A stretch of DNA of 64,000 nt from Pseudomonas sp. ML2-2023-3 (lineage in GTDB: Bacteria; Pseudomonadota; Gammaproteobacteria; Pseudomonadales; Pseudomonadaceae). The notes beneath the pieces are model-generated. The model worked only from the letters and a program-made list of their open reading frames with translations. It had not been told where the DNA came from and made no database searches. The DNA lies in assembly GCF_037055275.1 (NCBI RefSeq), contig NZ_CP146343.1, positions 1,398,501 through 1,462,500 on the forward strand, in the 5' to 3' direction. The stretch's first letter is position 1, and the number at the start of each line of letters is the position of its first letter. This document shows positions 35,751 through 44,980 of this stretch, piece after piece. The position numbers and the translations under genes were made by a program.

Positions 35751-36992
35751 TTAGTGTTGTGCTTTCAGCCAGCTTAAAACCCCCAACCCTGCGGCACGGC
35801 CACTGGCAAAACAGCCTGTGAGCAAGTAGCCGCCGGTGGGGGCTTCCCAATCAAGCATTTCGCCCGCGCAGAACACCCCCGGCAATGCCTTGAGCATCAG
35901 GTTTTCATCCACAGCCTCAAACTTCACCCCACCGGCGCTGCTGATGGCTTCGTCCAGCGGACGGGCCTTGATCAGTTTCAGGGGCAATGCCTTGATGGCC
36001 TTGGCCAATTGCGCCGGGTCGTTGAAGTGCTCCGCTGGCGCTAACTCGCGCAACAACGCGGCTTTCACGCCATCGAGCCCCAACTGGCTGTGCAAGTGCT
36101 TGCTCATCGAGCGCGAGCCGCGGGGCTTGGCCAGTGCGGCCTGGATTTTATCCACAGGCTTGTTGGGCAACAGATCGATCAGGATCGTGGCTTCACCTCG
36201 TTGATTGATCGCCTCGCGAATCGGCGCCGACCAGGCGTAAATCAAACTCCCTTCAATCCCGCTGGCGGTGATCACGCACTCGCCCAGGCGCGGCGGGCTG
36301 TGCTCCAGGGCAATGGCGATGTTTTTCAGCGGGGCACCGGCAAACTTGCTGCGCAGCACCTCGCTCCAGCCCGCCACATCAAACCCGCAATTGCTCGGCT
36401 GCAACGGCGCCAGTTCAACACCTCGCTCGGCCAGTAATGGCATCCAGGCACCGTCCGATCCCAGTCGGGCCCAACTGCCGCCGCCCAGCGCCAGCAACAC
36501 CGCGTCCGGCTTCACGTGCTTCTCGCCTTCAGGGCTGTGGATCCGCAACGGGCCATCGGCGTCCCAGCCCAGCCAGCGATGGCGAGTGTGGATAACGACG
36601 CCGGAGTCGCGCAGGCGCTTGAGCCAGGCGCGCAGCAGCGGCGCGGCTTTCATATCGGTGGGGAACACCCTGCCTGAGCTGCCGACAAAGGTCTCGATGC
36701 CCAGTTCATGAATCCACTGGCACAACGCATCGGCATTGAAGGCGCGCAGCAGCGGTGCAATCTGCGGAGCACGTTCGGCGTAGCGCGACAGGAACGCCGG
36801 GTAGGCTTCGGAGTGGGTGATATTCATCCCGCCCACCCCGGCCAGCAAGAACTTGCGGCCCACCGACGGCATGCCGTCGTACAGATCAACTCGCACGCCA
36901 GCCTGGCTCAACACTTCAGCGGCCATCAAACCGGCCGGTCCACCGCCAATAATGGCGACGTGATGGGGAAGGGAGGCAGTGGAATCAGTCAT
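35751..36992 (-). CDS. TIGR03862-type flavoprotein (HI0933/BaiN-like), 413 aa
   Basis: FAD-binding Rossmann start VAIIGGGPAGLMAAEVLSQA with a typical glycine triad, then the family segment SVGRKFLLAGVGGMNITHSE, VLLALGGGSWARLGSDGAW, and a C-terminal FAD contact GVFCAGEMLDWEAPTGGYLL. These proteins are widely conserved putative oxidoreductases of unknown substrate. The start follows a moderate upstream signal. Confidence 0.85.
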   Translation of the reverse strand: MTDSTASLPHHVAIIGGGPAGLMAAEVLSQAGVRVDLYDGMPSVGRKFLLAGVGGMNITHSEAYPAFLSRYAERAPQIAPLLRAFNADALCQWIHELGIETFVGSSGRVFPTDMKAAPLLRAWLKRLRDSGVVIHTRHRWLGWDADGPLRIHSPEGEKHVKPDAVLLALGGGSWARLGSDGAWMPLLAERGVELAPLQPSNCGFDVAGWSEVLRSKFAGAPLKNIAIALEHSPPRLGECVITASGIEGSLIYAWSAPIREAINQRGEATILIDLLPNKPVDKIQAALAKPRGSRSMSKHLHSQLGLDGVKAALLRELAPAEHFNDPAQLAKAIKALPLKLIKARPLDEAISSAGGVKFEAVDENLMLKALPGVFCAGEMLDWEAPTGGYLLTGCFASGRAAGLGVLSWLKAQH

Positions 36993-37040
36993 GGCAGGGC
37001 TGCAAATCGGCGAAATAGGCCGGGCATTCTACCCCAAACC

Positions 37041-37147
37041 CTGTAGTCGCTGACGAGGTACGAGGCTGCGATGGCCTGCGAAGCAGGCCCGAAAATATGA
37101 AAGACCTTCGGCCCTTATCGCAGCCTCGTGCCTCGTCGGCGACTACA
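37041..37147. repeat. Long intergenic inverted repeat, copy 2
   Basis: CTGTAGTCGCTGACGAGGTA...CGAGGCTGCGA on the left and TCGCAGCCTCGTGCCTCGTC-GGCGACTACA on the right; 107 bp in all, between the flavoprotein start and the deacetylase end. Confidence 0.75.
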
Positions 37148-37270
37148 TGTGCTGCAGTTGTATGAAAAACATACAGCCCTCTGAGAGCCATGTGCTCTGT
37201 GGCCTGCAGGGGCTTTCACTCAGGTTATCCACAGGCAGTTCCACAGGCATTGTGGGTAAAAAATCACACC

Positions 37271-38191
37271 CTAGTGACAACCCGATGACAGCCAGACCTT
37301 TTGCGCACGGTGATGCAAAATGCCATGGCGCCGGGCCAGTGCCTTGCGGTCCTTGCTGTAACCACCGCCAATCACGCCCACCACCGGAATATCGCGGCCC
37401 AGACAGTGGCGCATCACGCTTTCGTCACGGGCGCCAACCCCTTCATCGGTCAGCTTCAAATAACCCAGGGCATCGTCTTTGTGCACATCCACGCCAGCGT
37501 CGTAGAGCACCAGGTCCGGCTGATACAGGGGCAGCAGGTAATTGAGCGCCTCGTCGACCACTTGCAAGTAGTCGGCATCACCCATCCCCATCGGCAGGCC
37601 GATATCCCAGTCACTTTGGGCCTTGCGCGCCGGAAAGTTCTTTTCGCAGTGTAGGGAAACGGTAATGGCGTCCGGGGTATGTTCAAGGATCCGCGCAGTG
37701 CCATCGCCCTGATGCACGTCACAGTCAAAAATCAGCACCCGGTTGACCCGGCCGCTTTCCAGCATATAGCGGCTGATAATGGCCAGATCATTGAAGATGC
37801 AAAAGCCTGCCGGGTGATCGTAGTGGGCGTGATGGGTACCGCCCGCCAAATGGCAGGCAAGCCCGTGCTCCAGCGCCTGCTCGGCGGCCAGCAGTGAGCC
37901 GCCTACCGCACGAATGGTGCGTCGCGCCAGCGCCTCGCTCCAGGGCAAACCCAGGCGGCGCTGATCTTCGCGGGCCAGTTCGCCCGCCATATAGCGCTCG
38001 ATATAGTCGCGGTCATGGGCCAGCGCAAGGATATCCACAGGGCACAGCTCGGGCCGAAGCAGGGCCGCATCGCTGGTCAGCCCGGACTCCACAAGGTGAT
38101 CGCGCAACAGGCGGAATTTGTCCATAGGGAATCGATGATCCGCCGGGAACTGCGGGCTGTAGTCATCGTGGTAAATCAGCGGTACAGGCAT
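37271..38191 (-). CDS. Histone-deacetylase-family amidohydrolase, 306 aa
   Basis: The start at 38191 (MPVPLIYHDDYSPQFPADHR) matches family length. Active-site segments: HHAHYDHPAGFCIFNDLA (paired His and first metal region), FDCDVHQGDGTA (Asp and His zinc ligands) and LYDAGVDVHKDDALG (Asp ligand). Bacterial members deacetylate acetylpolyamines or similar amides rather than histones. Standing alone, its substrate cannot be read. It runs divergently from the GNAT gene at 38283. Confidence 0.88.
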   Translation of the reverse strand: MPVPLIYHDDYSPQFPADHRFPMDKFRLLRDHLVESGLTSDAALLRPELCPVDILALAHDRDYIERYMAGELAREDQRRLGLPWSEALARRTIRAVGGSLLAAEQALEHGLACHLAGGTHHAHYDHPAGFCIFNDLAIISRYMLESGRVNRVLIFDCDVHQGDGTARILEHTPDAITVSLHCEKNFPARKAQSDWDIGLPMGMGDADYLQVVDEALNYLLPLYQPDLVLYDAGVDVHKDDALGYLKLTDEGVGARDESVMRHCLGRDIPVVGVIGGGYSKDRKALARRHGILHHRAQKVWLSSGCH

Positions 38192-38282
38192 AGGGATTTT
38201 CGCGTCGTAACGAGCGCTGGATATTAACAGCGCTGTACACTGCCGACATATGTAAAGCCCGGTAACAAATCGGAGAGAACCG

Positions 38283-38852
38283 ATGGAGCAAATCAAAGAG
38301 CTCGAGAGTGCCCGTTTGCACTTGCGCCCCTGGCGAGACACAGACTTGCCCGAGTTCGCTGCCATGTGTGCTGACCCCCAGGTGATGCGCTATTTTCCGG
38401 CGCCCTTGAGCCGCCTCGAAAGCGCAGCGCTGATTGGGCGGATTCGCGGCCACTTTGCCGAATACGGCTACGGGTTGTGGGCGCTGGAGCGCAAGGACAC
38501 GGGGGCCTTTATCGGTTTTACCGGGCTGATGAATGTCTCTTTTGACGCCTCGTTCGCCCCGGCCGTCGAAATCGGCTGGCGCCTGGCGCCCGAGCATTGG
38601 GGCCTGGGCTACGCCAGTGAGGCGGCATGGGCGGCATTGCGCTGTGCCTTCGATCGATTGGCGCTGGATCAGGTGGTGTCGTTTACCAGCCAGGTGAACC
38701 TGGCCTCCCAGAAAGTCATGCAGGCCATTGGCATGCAGCACGATCCCGACGCTGACTTTGAACATCCACGGCTGCTTGAAGGTGACGTGTTAAAGCCCCA
38801 CGTGCTGTACCGCATTTCGCGGGTGCAGTGGTTGCAAACCCTGCACGGTTAA
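38283..38852 (+). CDS. GNAT-family N-acetyltransferase (RimJ/RimL-like), 189 aa
   Basis: Acetyltransf_3 fold: LRPWRDTDLPEFAAM at the N-terminus, EIGWRLAPEHWGLGYASEAA with the acetyl-CoA pyrophosphate loop (Q/RxxGxG/A variant WGLGYA), and NLASQKVMQAIGM near the end. GGAGAGAAC precedes the ATG. It probably acetylates a small amine or a protein N-terminus. Confidence 0.85.
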   Translation: MEQIKELESARLHLRPWRDTDLPEFAAMCADPQVMRYFPAPLSRLESAALIGRIRGHFAEYGYGLWALERKDTGAFIGFTGLMNVSFDASFAPAVEIGWRLAPEHWGLGYASEAAWAALRCAFDRLALDQVVSFTSQVNLASQKVMQAIGMQHDPDADFEHPRLLEGDVLKPHVLYRISRVQWLQTLHG

Positions 38853-38939
38853 GCAGGTGCAGTAGAGCGGCGAAAGCCGGAATTTTTGACCGACGTAACG
38901 AAGATTGCGACGGTATTGCTCTGTGTGAGGAGAATCTGA

Positions 38940-39809
38940 ATGAGCCAAGTGTTGGATGATCTGGTCAATTTGCTGACCCTGGAACCGATCGAAGAGAACC
39001 TCTTTCGCGGCAGCAGCCAGGACTTGGGATTTCGCCAGCTGTTCGGTGGTCAGGTACTCGGTCAATCACTGTCAGCCATGAGCCAGACGGTTGAAGACGC
39101 CCGCCATGTGCACTCGATGCATGGCTATTTTCTGCGCCCGGGCGATGCAAGCTTGCCCGTGGTGTATCAGGTTGACCGGGTGCGTGACGGCGGTAGCTTC
39201 AGTACGCGCCGGGTGACCGCCATTCAAAAGGGCCAGCCGATCTTTACCAGCAGCGCTTCGTTTCAATACGACGAGGGCGGTTTTGAACATCAGATCCCTA
39301 TGCCTGATGTTGTAGGACCTGAGAACCTGCCTTCGGAGCTCGACATGATTCGCCAGCGCGCGGATCTGATTCCTGAGTCGATGCGTGAAAAACTGCTGTG
39401 CGCCAAGCCCATCGAGTTTCGTCCGGTGGTGGGCGAAGACCCGTTCAACCCCAAGGTCAGCGACCCGATCAAGTACGTGTGGTTTCGCGCCGACGGCACA
39501 TTGCCCGACACACCTGCGCTGCATAAATACCTGCTGGCCTACGCCTCGGATTTTGGCTTGCTGACCACCTCCTTGCTGCCCCACGGCAAAGGCGTGTGGC
39601 AAAAGGATATGCAGGTCGCCAGTCTTGATCACGCACTGTGGTTTCACGCTGACCTGCGCGCCGATGACTGGTTGCTCTATGCAATGGACAGCCCGTGGGC
39701 CGGTAATTCTCGCGGATTCTCCCGTGGCAGCGTCTACAACCGCGCAGGCCAACTGGTTGCGTCGGTCACGCAGGAAGGTTTGATTCGCCACCGCAAGGAC
39801 TGGGCATGA
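38940..39809 (+). CDS. tesB: Acyl-CoA thioesterase II TesB, 289 aa
   Basis: Double hot-dog thioesterase. N-terminal FRGSSQDLGFRQLFGGQVLG (with conserved Gln), HSMHGYFLRPGDASLPVVYQ, and a C-terminal catalytic Asp in HADLRADDWLLYAMDSPWA, plus GFSRGSVYNRAGQLVASVTQ. Length is standard. It hydrolyses medium and long acyl-CoA. Its stop overlaps the start of the HAD gene (ATGA), so the two are co-translated. Confidence 0.93.
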   Translation: MSQVLDDLVNLLTLEPIEENLFRGSSQDLGFRQLFGGQVLGQSLSAMSQTVEDARHVHSMHGYFLRPGDASLPVVYQVDRVRDGGSFSTRRVTAIQKGQPIFTSSASFQYDEGGFEHQIPMPDVVGPENLPSELDMIRQRADLIPESMREKLLCAKPIEFRPVVGEDPFNPKVSDPIKYVWFRADGTLPDTPALHKYLLAYASDFGLLTTSLLPHGKGVWQKDMQVASLDHALWFHADLRADDWLLYAMDSPWAGNSRGFSRGSVYNRAGQLVASVTQEGLIRHRKDWA

Positions 39810-40396
39810 CACTCAAGGACGTCAAACACTGGGTTTTCGACATGGACGGCACCCTGACCGTCGCCGTGCATGATTTTGCCGTGATTCGTCGGGAGCTGGA
39901 GATCCCCGTGGGTGAAGACATCCTGACCCACCTCAACGGCTTGCCCGCCGAGGTGGCGGCGGCCAAGCACGCCTGGTTGCTGGAGCACGAACGCGAACTG
40001 GCGCTGGCCTCAACGCCTGCGCCGGGGGCGGTCGAACTGGTGCGCGATCTGGTCGCCCAGGGGTGTCGTCTGGGTGTACTGACCCGTAACGCCCAGGAGC
40101 TGGCACACATCACGCTCAAGGCCATTGGCCTGGACCAGTGCTTTGCGCCACAGGATGTGTTGGGCCGTGACAACGCGGCACACAAACCTGACCCCGATGG
40201 CCTGCTACAGCTGGCGCGGGCGTGGGACATATCCCCGGCGAAGATGGTGATGGTGGGGGATTATCACTTTGACCTGGCTTGTGGTCGCGCTGCCGGCAGC
40301 AAAACCGTACTGGTCAACGTCCCCGAAAACCCGTGGCCCGAACTGACTGACTGGCACGCCAAAGACTGCTTCGAGTTGCGCCAGTTGCTCGACTGA
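39806..40396 (+). CDS. HAD-superfamily phosphatase, 196 aa
   Basis: HAD IA hydrolase: motif I VFDMDGTLT with both Asp, motif II LTRN, motif III Lys in HKPDPDGLLQ, motif IV VGDYHFDLACGRAAG. The helical cap lies between motifs I and II. Coupled to tesB by a 4-bp overlap. The substrate is not evident; phosphoglycolate-type or nucleotide phosphatases are similar. Confidence 0.87.
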   Translation: MTLKDVKHWVFDMDGTLTVAVHDFAVIRRELEIPVGEDILTHLNGLPAEVAAAKHAWLLEHERELALASTPAPGAVELVRDLVAQGCRLGVLTRNAQELAHITLKAIGLDQCFAPQDVLGRDNAAHKPDPDGLLQLARAWDISPAKMVMVGDYHFDLACGRAAGSKTVLVNVPENPWPELTDWHAKDCFELRQLLD

Positions 40397-40403
40397 CAGG
40401 ACG

Positions 40404-40434
40404 CTGTGGGAGCGGGCAAGCCCTGCTCCCACAG
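40404..40434. repeat. Short REP hairpin, probable bidirectional terminator
   Basis: CTGTGGGAGC (40404-40413) and GCTCCCACAG (40425-40434) between the convergent HAD and peptidase genes. Confidence 0.8.
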
Positions 40435-40443
40435 GGTTGCTCG

Positions 40444-41337
40444 CTAAAGCCGTGCTGCCGAAAACGTATCGCACTGATTGATATTGCCTTGCGCAAAACC
40501 GGTCTTGAACCACTTCACCCGTTGCGCCGACGTGCCGTGGGTAAAGGAGTCGGGCACTACACGGCCCTGGCCTTGTTGCTGCAAGCGATCATCGCCAATG
40601 GCGTTTGCGGCATTCAAGGCCGATTCAATGTCACCGGGTTCCAGCCAGTTCAGGCGTTTTTGCGCATGATTGGCCCACACCCCTGCCAGGCAGTCGGCTT
40701 GCAACTCCTGACGCACCAGCAAGCCGCCATCGCCTTCCATGCGTTTACCCTGCTGGCGAGCCATCTGCATTTTCGACGAGACACCCAGCAGGGTCTGCAC
40801 GTGATGGCCCACCTCATGAGCGATCACATACGCCTGGGCAAAATCCCCCCCGGCCTTGAAGCGTTGCGTCATCTCCTGGAAGAAACTCATGTCCAGATAG
40901 ACCTTCTGGTCGGCCGGGCAATAAAACGGCCCGCTGGCTGCCGTTGCAAAGCCGCAGGCCGAATTGACCTGGCCGCGAAACAGCACCAGGGTCGGGTCTT
41001 TATAAGTGCGACCGGCTTGCTGAAAAATCTGGCGCCAGGTGTCTTCCGTATCGCCCAGCACTGCGCGTACAAAATCGGCCTGTTCATCATTGGCCGCAGG
41101 CGCACGCCCGGCCTGTTGAGTGACCTGGGGCGAGGACTGCCCGGTGAACTCACCGCTTAACTGCCCGAGTATCTGCATGGGGTCCTGCCCGGTTAACAGA
41201 CCGAAGCCGACAATCAGCACCACGGCCATCAGGCTCAGTCCCTTGCCGCCGCCAATCCGCATGCCGCCACCGCCACCGGTGCCTTGATCGCGCACGTCTT
41301 CGACGTTATCGCTGCGTCGGCCTTTTTTCCAAAGCAT
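40444..41337 (-). CDS. YpfJ-type neutral zinc metallopeptidase, 297 aa
   Basis: The start at 41337 gives the family N-terminus MLWKKGRRSDNVEDVRDQG with a glycine stretch, then one TM helix (SLMAVVLIVGFGLL). The catalytic part has the zinc motif HEVGHHVQ, FRGQVNSACGFATAASGPFY, the second-shell RQELQADCLAG and GTSAQRVKWF. It is anchored in the inner membrane facing the periplasm; the physiological target is unknown. Confidence 0.88.
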   Translation of the reverse strand: MLWKKGRRSDNVEDVRDQGTGGGGGMRIGGGKGLSLMAVVLIVGFGLLTGQDPMQILGQLSGEFTGQSSPQVTQQAGRAPAANDEQADFVRAVLGDTEDTWRQIFQQAGRTYKDPTLVLFRGQVNSACGFATAASGPFYCPADQKVYLDMSFFQEMTQRFKAGGDFAQAYVIAHEVGHHVQTLLGVSSKMQMARQQGKRMEGDGGLLVRQELQADCLAGVWANHAQKRLNWLEPGDIESALNAANAIGDDRLQQQGQGRVVPDSFTHGTSAQRVKWFKTGFAQGNINQCDTFSAARL

Positions 41338-41530
41338 GGGGGTAATCCTCTGATGAATCGTAGTCACAAGTGTTGTTGCTGAGTCGGGGCTGCGCCAGCC
41401 CGGCTGTCAGACGCTTTTGGAGAGCGTTGTATCCCGTTAAAAAGACCTGAACGCCTTAATTCAGTTCCGGGCCCCGGACTGAAGTGGTTGAATACGGCAC
41501 GCCGATCCCCGCCCCGGAGTTGTTAGCCCT

Positions 41531-42460
41531 GTGAACATTGATACCCGCATCAAGTACCGCCACCTTGTGTGCTTTCTGGAAATGGCGCGCCAGGGCAGTT
41601 TGGCGCGGGCAGCCGATGTGCTGGCAGTCAGCCAGCCAGCCATGTCCAAAACCCTCAAGGAGCTTGAGGCGCTGCTGACGGTCAGCCTGTTTGTTCGCAG
41701 TAAAAGCGGGATCACCCTGACCGAAGCCGGCGTGGCGTTCCTGCGGTATGCGACGCCCTCGGTGCAGGCATTGCGCGAAGGCGTCAATGCCCTGCGCGGC
41801 GGTGAGTATGTAGGCGGCACGGTGCGGCTGGGGGTCTTGTCGACGGTCGAAAGCCTGTTGATACCCGAACTCGTGCAGCGTCTGCATGCACGGCATTCAT
41901 CGCTGGTGGTCAGCGTTGTCACCGGGCCAAGTGCCTATCTGTTATCGCAGTTAAGGGTAGGCGATGTCGATCTGGTCGTAGGGCGCATGACCGACAGCCC
42001 GGAAATTCAGGGTATGAATTTTGAACATCTCTACAGCGAATCCATGACCCTGGTAGCCCGCGCGGGTCATCCCCTGACCCAGGGCCCGCTGGACCGTACC
42101 CTGCTTGAAAACTATCCGCTGGTTTTACCGCTGGCCAACACCACCATTCGCGCCTTTGCCGACAGCCTGTATGTACAGTGCGGCATCAGCCAGTCCCGCC
42201 AGCGTCTGGAAACCCTGTCGATTACTCTGAGTCGGCGTTATGTGCTGCGCAACGATGCGGTGTGGATTGCACCGCTGGACGCCGTGCGTCTGGATCTGGC
42301 CAGTGGCGAACTCCAGGAAATCGACCTGGGCCAGCGCGAGCCGGGCGGTTCGATCGGTATTTGCAGTAACGCCCATGTACCGATGTCGGTGGCGGCACAG
42401 GGCTGTGTGGAAGTCTTGCGCGAATTGGGGCAGGCCTACGGTGAAGGCATTTATCCATAA
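41531..42460 (+). CDS. pcaQ: LysR-family regulator PcaQ, 309 aa
   Basis: N-terminal winged HTH (RHLVCFLEMARQGSLARAAD, VLAVSQPAMSKTLKELE) and a LysR effector domain. The start MNIDTRIKYRHL, and the position immediately upstream of pcaHG on the same strand, identify it as PcaQ, which in proteobacteria senses beta-carboxy-cis,cis-muconate or protocatechuate and activates the dioxygenase genes. Its own stop codon lies inside a dyad that looks like its binding site (see 42457-42472). Confidence 0.9.
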   Translation: MNIDTRIKYRHLVCFLEMARQGSLARAADVLAVSQPAMSKTLKELEALLTVSLFVRSKSGITLTEAGVAFLRYATPSVQALREGVNALRGGEYVGGTVRLGVLSTVESLLIPELVQRLHARHSSLVVSVVTGPSAYLLSQLRVGDVDLVVGRMTDSPEIQGMNFEHLYSESMTLVARAGHPLTQGPLDRTLLENYPLVLPLANTTIRAFADSLYVQCGISQSRQRLETLSITLSRRYVLRNDAVWIAPLDAVRLDLASGELQEIDLGQREPGGSIGICSNAHVPMSVAAQGCVEVLRELGQAYGEGIYP

Positions 42461-42472
42461 CTAAATGGTTAT
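42457..42472 (+). promoter_or_regulatory. Probable PcaQ operator
   Basis: ATAACT-AAAT-GGTTAT, an inverted repeat close to the ATAACC-N4-GGTTA(A) site known for PcaQ in rhizobia. It lies 87 bp upstream of pcaH and overlaps the pcaQ stop codon. Confidence 0.6.
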
Positions 42473-42558
42473 GTTTAGAGCTGGCCTTTTCAGTAGTCCT
42501 GCCTCCCCTGTTGTTTGAAACTGGCGCCTGGCCTTTATAAAAACAACAGGAGATCGAC

Positions 42559-43278
42559 ATGTCTGATGCAGACAGCCGGCGCTTTATCATCCGTGACCGC
42601 AACTGGCACCCCAAAGCCCTGACCCCCGATTACAAGACATCCATTGCCCGTTCCCCGCGCCAGGCGCTGGTGAGCATTCCGCAATCGGTCAGTGAAACCA
42701 GCGGGCCTGACTTTTCCCATCTGAAGTTCGGCAAGTTCGACAACGACCTGCTGCTTAATTTCAACAATGGTGGTTTGCCGATAGGCGAGCGGATCATCCT
42801 GGCGGGGCGCGTGCGCGATCAGTACGGCAAGCCGATTCCTCATACCCTGGTTGAAATCTGGCAGGCCAACGCAGGCGGCCGGTATCGCCACAAAAACGAC
42901 CGCTACCTGGCGCCGCTGGACCCAAACTTTGGCGGCGTGGGCCGCACCCTGACCGACAGCGAAGGGTATTACAGTTTTCGCACCGTCAAACCGGGGCCCT
43001 ATCCTTGGCGCAACGGACCAAACGACTGGCGCCCGGCGCATATCCACGTCTCCATCAGTGGCCCGGCAATTGCCACGCGGCTGATTACCCAGCTGTATTT
43101 CGAAGGTGATCCGATGATCCCCATGTGCCCGATCGTCAAGTCGATTACCAACGCCGATGCCGTGCAAAGCCTGATCGCCCGGTTGGACATGGCTGCGGCC
43201 AATCCGATGGATTGTCTGGCGTATCGTTTTGACATCGTGCTGCGCGGTCAGCGCCAGACTCACTTCGAAAACTGCTGA
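42559..43278 (+). CDS. pcaH: Protocatechuate 3,4-dioxygenase beta subunit PcaH, 239 aa
   Basis: Catalytic, iron-binding subunit of the intradiol ring-cleaving enzyme that turns protocatechuate into beta-carboxy-cis,cis-muconate. Iron ligands are visible as Tyr in [11 protein letters not shown], Tyr/His around the pair in [12 protein letters not shown] (two His), and the beta-sandwich motif [18 protein letters not shown]. It follows an AACAGGAG Shine-Dalgarno. It pairs with PcaG 11 bp downstream. Confidence 0.96.
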   Translation: MSDADSRRFIIRDRNWHPKALTPDYKTSIARSPRQALVSIPQSVSETSGPDFSHLKFGKFDNDLLLNFNNGGLPIGERIILAGRVRDQYGKPIPHTLVEIWQANAGGRYRHKNDRYLAPLDPNFGGVGRTLTDSEGYYSFRTVKPGPYPWRNGPNDWRPAHIHVSISGPAIATRLITQLYFEGDPMIPMCPIVKSITNADAVQSLIARLDMAAANPMDCLAYRFDIVLRGQRQTHFENC

Positions 43279-43289
43279 GGAGCTCCGTC

Positions 43290-43895
43290 ATGCCTATCGA
43301 ACTGCTACCCGAAACCCCATCGCAAACGGCTGGCCCCTACGTGCATATCGGCCTGGCCCTGGCTGCGGCCGGCAACCCGTCGCGACCTGAAGAAATCTGG
43401 AGCGAGATGGCCAAGCCCGGTGCTGCGGGCGAGCCTATCGTGCTGTTTGGCAACGTTTATGACGGCAATGGCCATCTGGTGCGCGACTCCTTTCTGGAGC
43501 TGTGGCAGGCCAACCATGAAGGGGTCTATGACGAGGCGTTTGACTCGGAAAAAGCGTTCAACAGCTTTGGTCGTACCGCCACCACCTTCGATGCGGGTGA
43601 GTGGACGCTGAACACCATCAAGCCGGGGGTGGTGAACAACGCAGGCGGTGTGCCGATGGCGCCGCATATCAACGTGTCGCTGTTTGCCCGTGGCATCAAC
43701 ATCCATTTGCAAACTCGCCTGTACTTCAGCGACGAGCCCGAGGCGAATGCCAAGTGCCCGGTGCTCAACCTGATCGAGCAGCCGCAACGGCGCGAAACCT
43801 TGATCGCCCATCGTTGCGAAGTCAATGGCAAAACCGCCTACAAGTTTGATATCCGCATTCAGGGCGAAGGGGAGACGGTGTTCTTCGACTTTTAA
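43290..43895 (+). CDS. pcaG: Protocatechuate 3,4-dioxygenase alpha subunit PcaG, 201 aa
   Basis: Structural partner of PcaH with the same intradiol-dioxygenase fold but no iron ligands: PSQTAGPYVHIGLA at the start, LELWQANHEGVYD, and PHINVSLFARGI where the His pair of PcaH is not kept. Length matches PcaG. GAGGAGCT precedes the ATG. Two PcaG-PcaH halves assemble into the (alpha-beta-Fe)n enzyme. Confidence 0.95.
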   Translation: MPIELLPETPSQTAGPYVHIGLALAAAGNPSRPEEIWSEMAKPGAAGEPIVLFGNVYDGNGHLVRDSFLELWQANHEGVYDEAFDSEKAFNSFGRTATTFDAGEWTLNTIKPGVVNNAGGVPMAPHINVSLFARGINIHLQTRLYFSDEPEANAKCPVLNLIEQPQRRETLIAHRCEVNGKTAYKFDIRIQGEGETVFFDF

Positions 43896-43920
43896 GCGCC
43901 TGAGACACCAGCGCAAACCT

Positions 43921-44067
43921 TGTAGCCGCTGAGGAGCGCAGCGAGGCTGCGATCGAGCGCGAAGCGGTCGTAAACTCAGAGAACGCGGTTTTTCAGGTAA
44001 TAACGCGTTCACCGATATACGACCGCTTCGCGCTCGATCGCAGCCTTCGTACCTCGGCAGCGACTAC
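43921..44067. repeat. Long intergenic inverted repeat, copy 3
   Basis: GTAGCCGCTGAGGAGCGCAG...GCTGCGATCGAGCGCGAAGC on the left and GCTTCGCGCTCGATCGCAGC...CGGCAGCGACTAC on the right; the inner arm CGATCGAGCGCGAAGCGGTCGT is perfect. It lies between convergent pcaG and the EamA gene. Confidence 0.78.
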
Positions 44068-44072
44068 GTGAC

Positions 44073-44957
44073 TTATGTGCGGCCGCGCCGCTGCTGCCAT
44101 GCCGCCGCCAGCCCGCTGATGCAGATAATCGCAATGCCGATACGGCTGGCCAGGTCAGGCGTGTGGTCAAAAAGCAACCAGCCCAACACCCCTGAAAACA
44201 CAATCTGGCAGTAGCTGAACGGCGCCAGCAATGCGGGAGCCGCCACTCGAAAAGATTGGGTCAGCAGCAAATGCGCGGTCATGCCCAGGCTGCCCAGCGC
44301 CAGCATTTGCAAGCCGTGGATCAGAGTCGGCGTTTGCCAGAAAAACGGCACCAGCGCACTCATCACCAGCACATTGAACAGCCCGGCAAAAAAGTTGCTG
44401 GTGGTGGGGCTGTCGTACGCACTGAGTTTGCGCGTGAGGATCTGATAGCAGCTGAAACACAGCGCTGCCGTCATGGGCAATAACACCGCAGGCGTAAACA
44501 ACTCGCCTCCCGGATGGATGATGATCACCACCCCGATAAACCCGCACACCACGGCCATCCATTGCCCGCGAGTCACGGTCTCGCCCAGTAATGGCCCGGA
44601 CAATGCCGCCACCAGCAGCGGCGCCAGAAAGTTGACCGCCGTATTTTCAGCCAGTGGGATAAACAGCAACCCATAGGTGAAAAAAAGCCCTGAACCCAGC
44701 AGGCAAATGGCCCGCAATACCTGAAGCAAGGGCCGTTTGCTGCGCAGTACACGCAATCCGGACTGGGGCAGAAAGATCCCCGCCATCAGTACGGTATGCA
44801 CCAGGTAACGTGCCCACACCACCATCACCACCGGGTAGAAACCACTGAGGTACTTGGACAGCGCATCGTGACTGGAGAACAGCGCTGTGGCTGTCACAAT
44901 CAGCAGGATGCCCTTCAGGGGTTGGTTCACCCCCGAGAGGGGTGTGGGTAGTGTCAT
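44073..44957 (-). CDS. EamA/DMT-family transporter, 294 aa
   Basis: Ten-helix DMT exporter with two EamA repeats (GILLIVTATALFSSHDALSK, VVMVVWARYLVHTVLMAGIF, ILTRKLSAYDSPTTSNFFAG). The start at 44957 follows GAGGTATTCG. It lies 23 bp after the MFS gene on the same strand, so both are probably transcribed together and may move aromatic or hydroaromatic acids used by the pca/qui genes around them. Confidence 0.83.
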   Translation of the reverse strand: MTLPTPLSGVNQPLKGILLIVTATALFSSHDALSKYLSGFYPVVMVVWARYLVHTVLMAGIFLPQSGLRVLRSKRPLLQVLRAICLLGSGLFFTYGLLFIPLAENTAVNFLAPLLVAALSGPLLGETVTRGQWMAVVCGFIGVVIIIHPGGELFTPAVLLPMTAALCFSCYQILTRKLSAYDSPTTSNFFAGLFNVLVMSALVPFFWQTPTLIHGLQMLALGSLGMTAHLLLTQSFRVAAPALLAPFSYCQIVFSGVLGWLLFDHTPDLASRIGIAIICISGLAAAWQQRRGRT

Positions 44958-44980
44958 CGAATACCTCGTTGTTCTATGCG

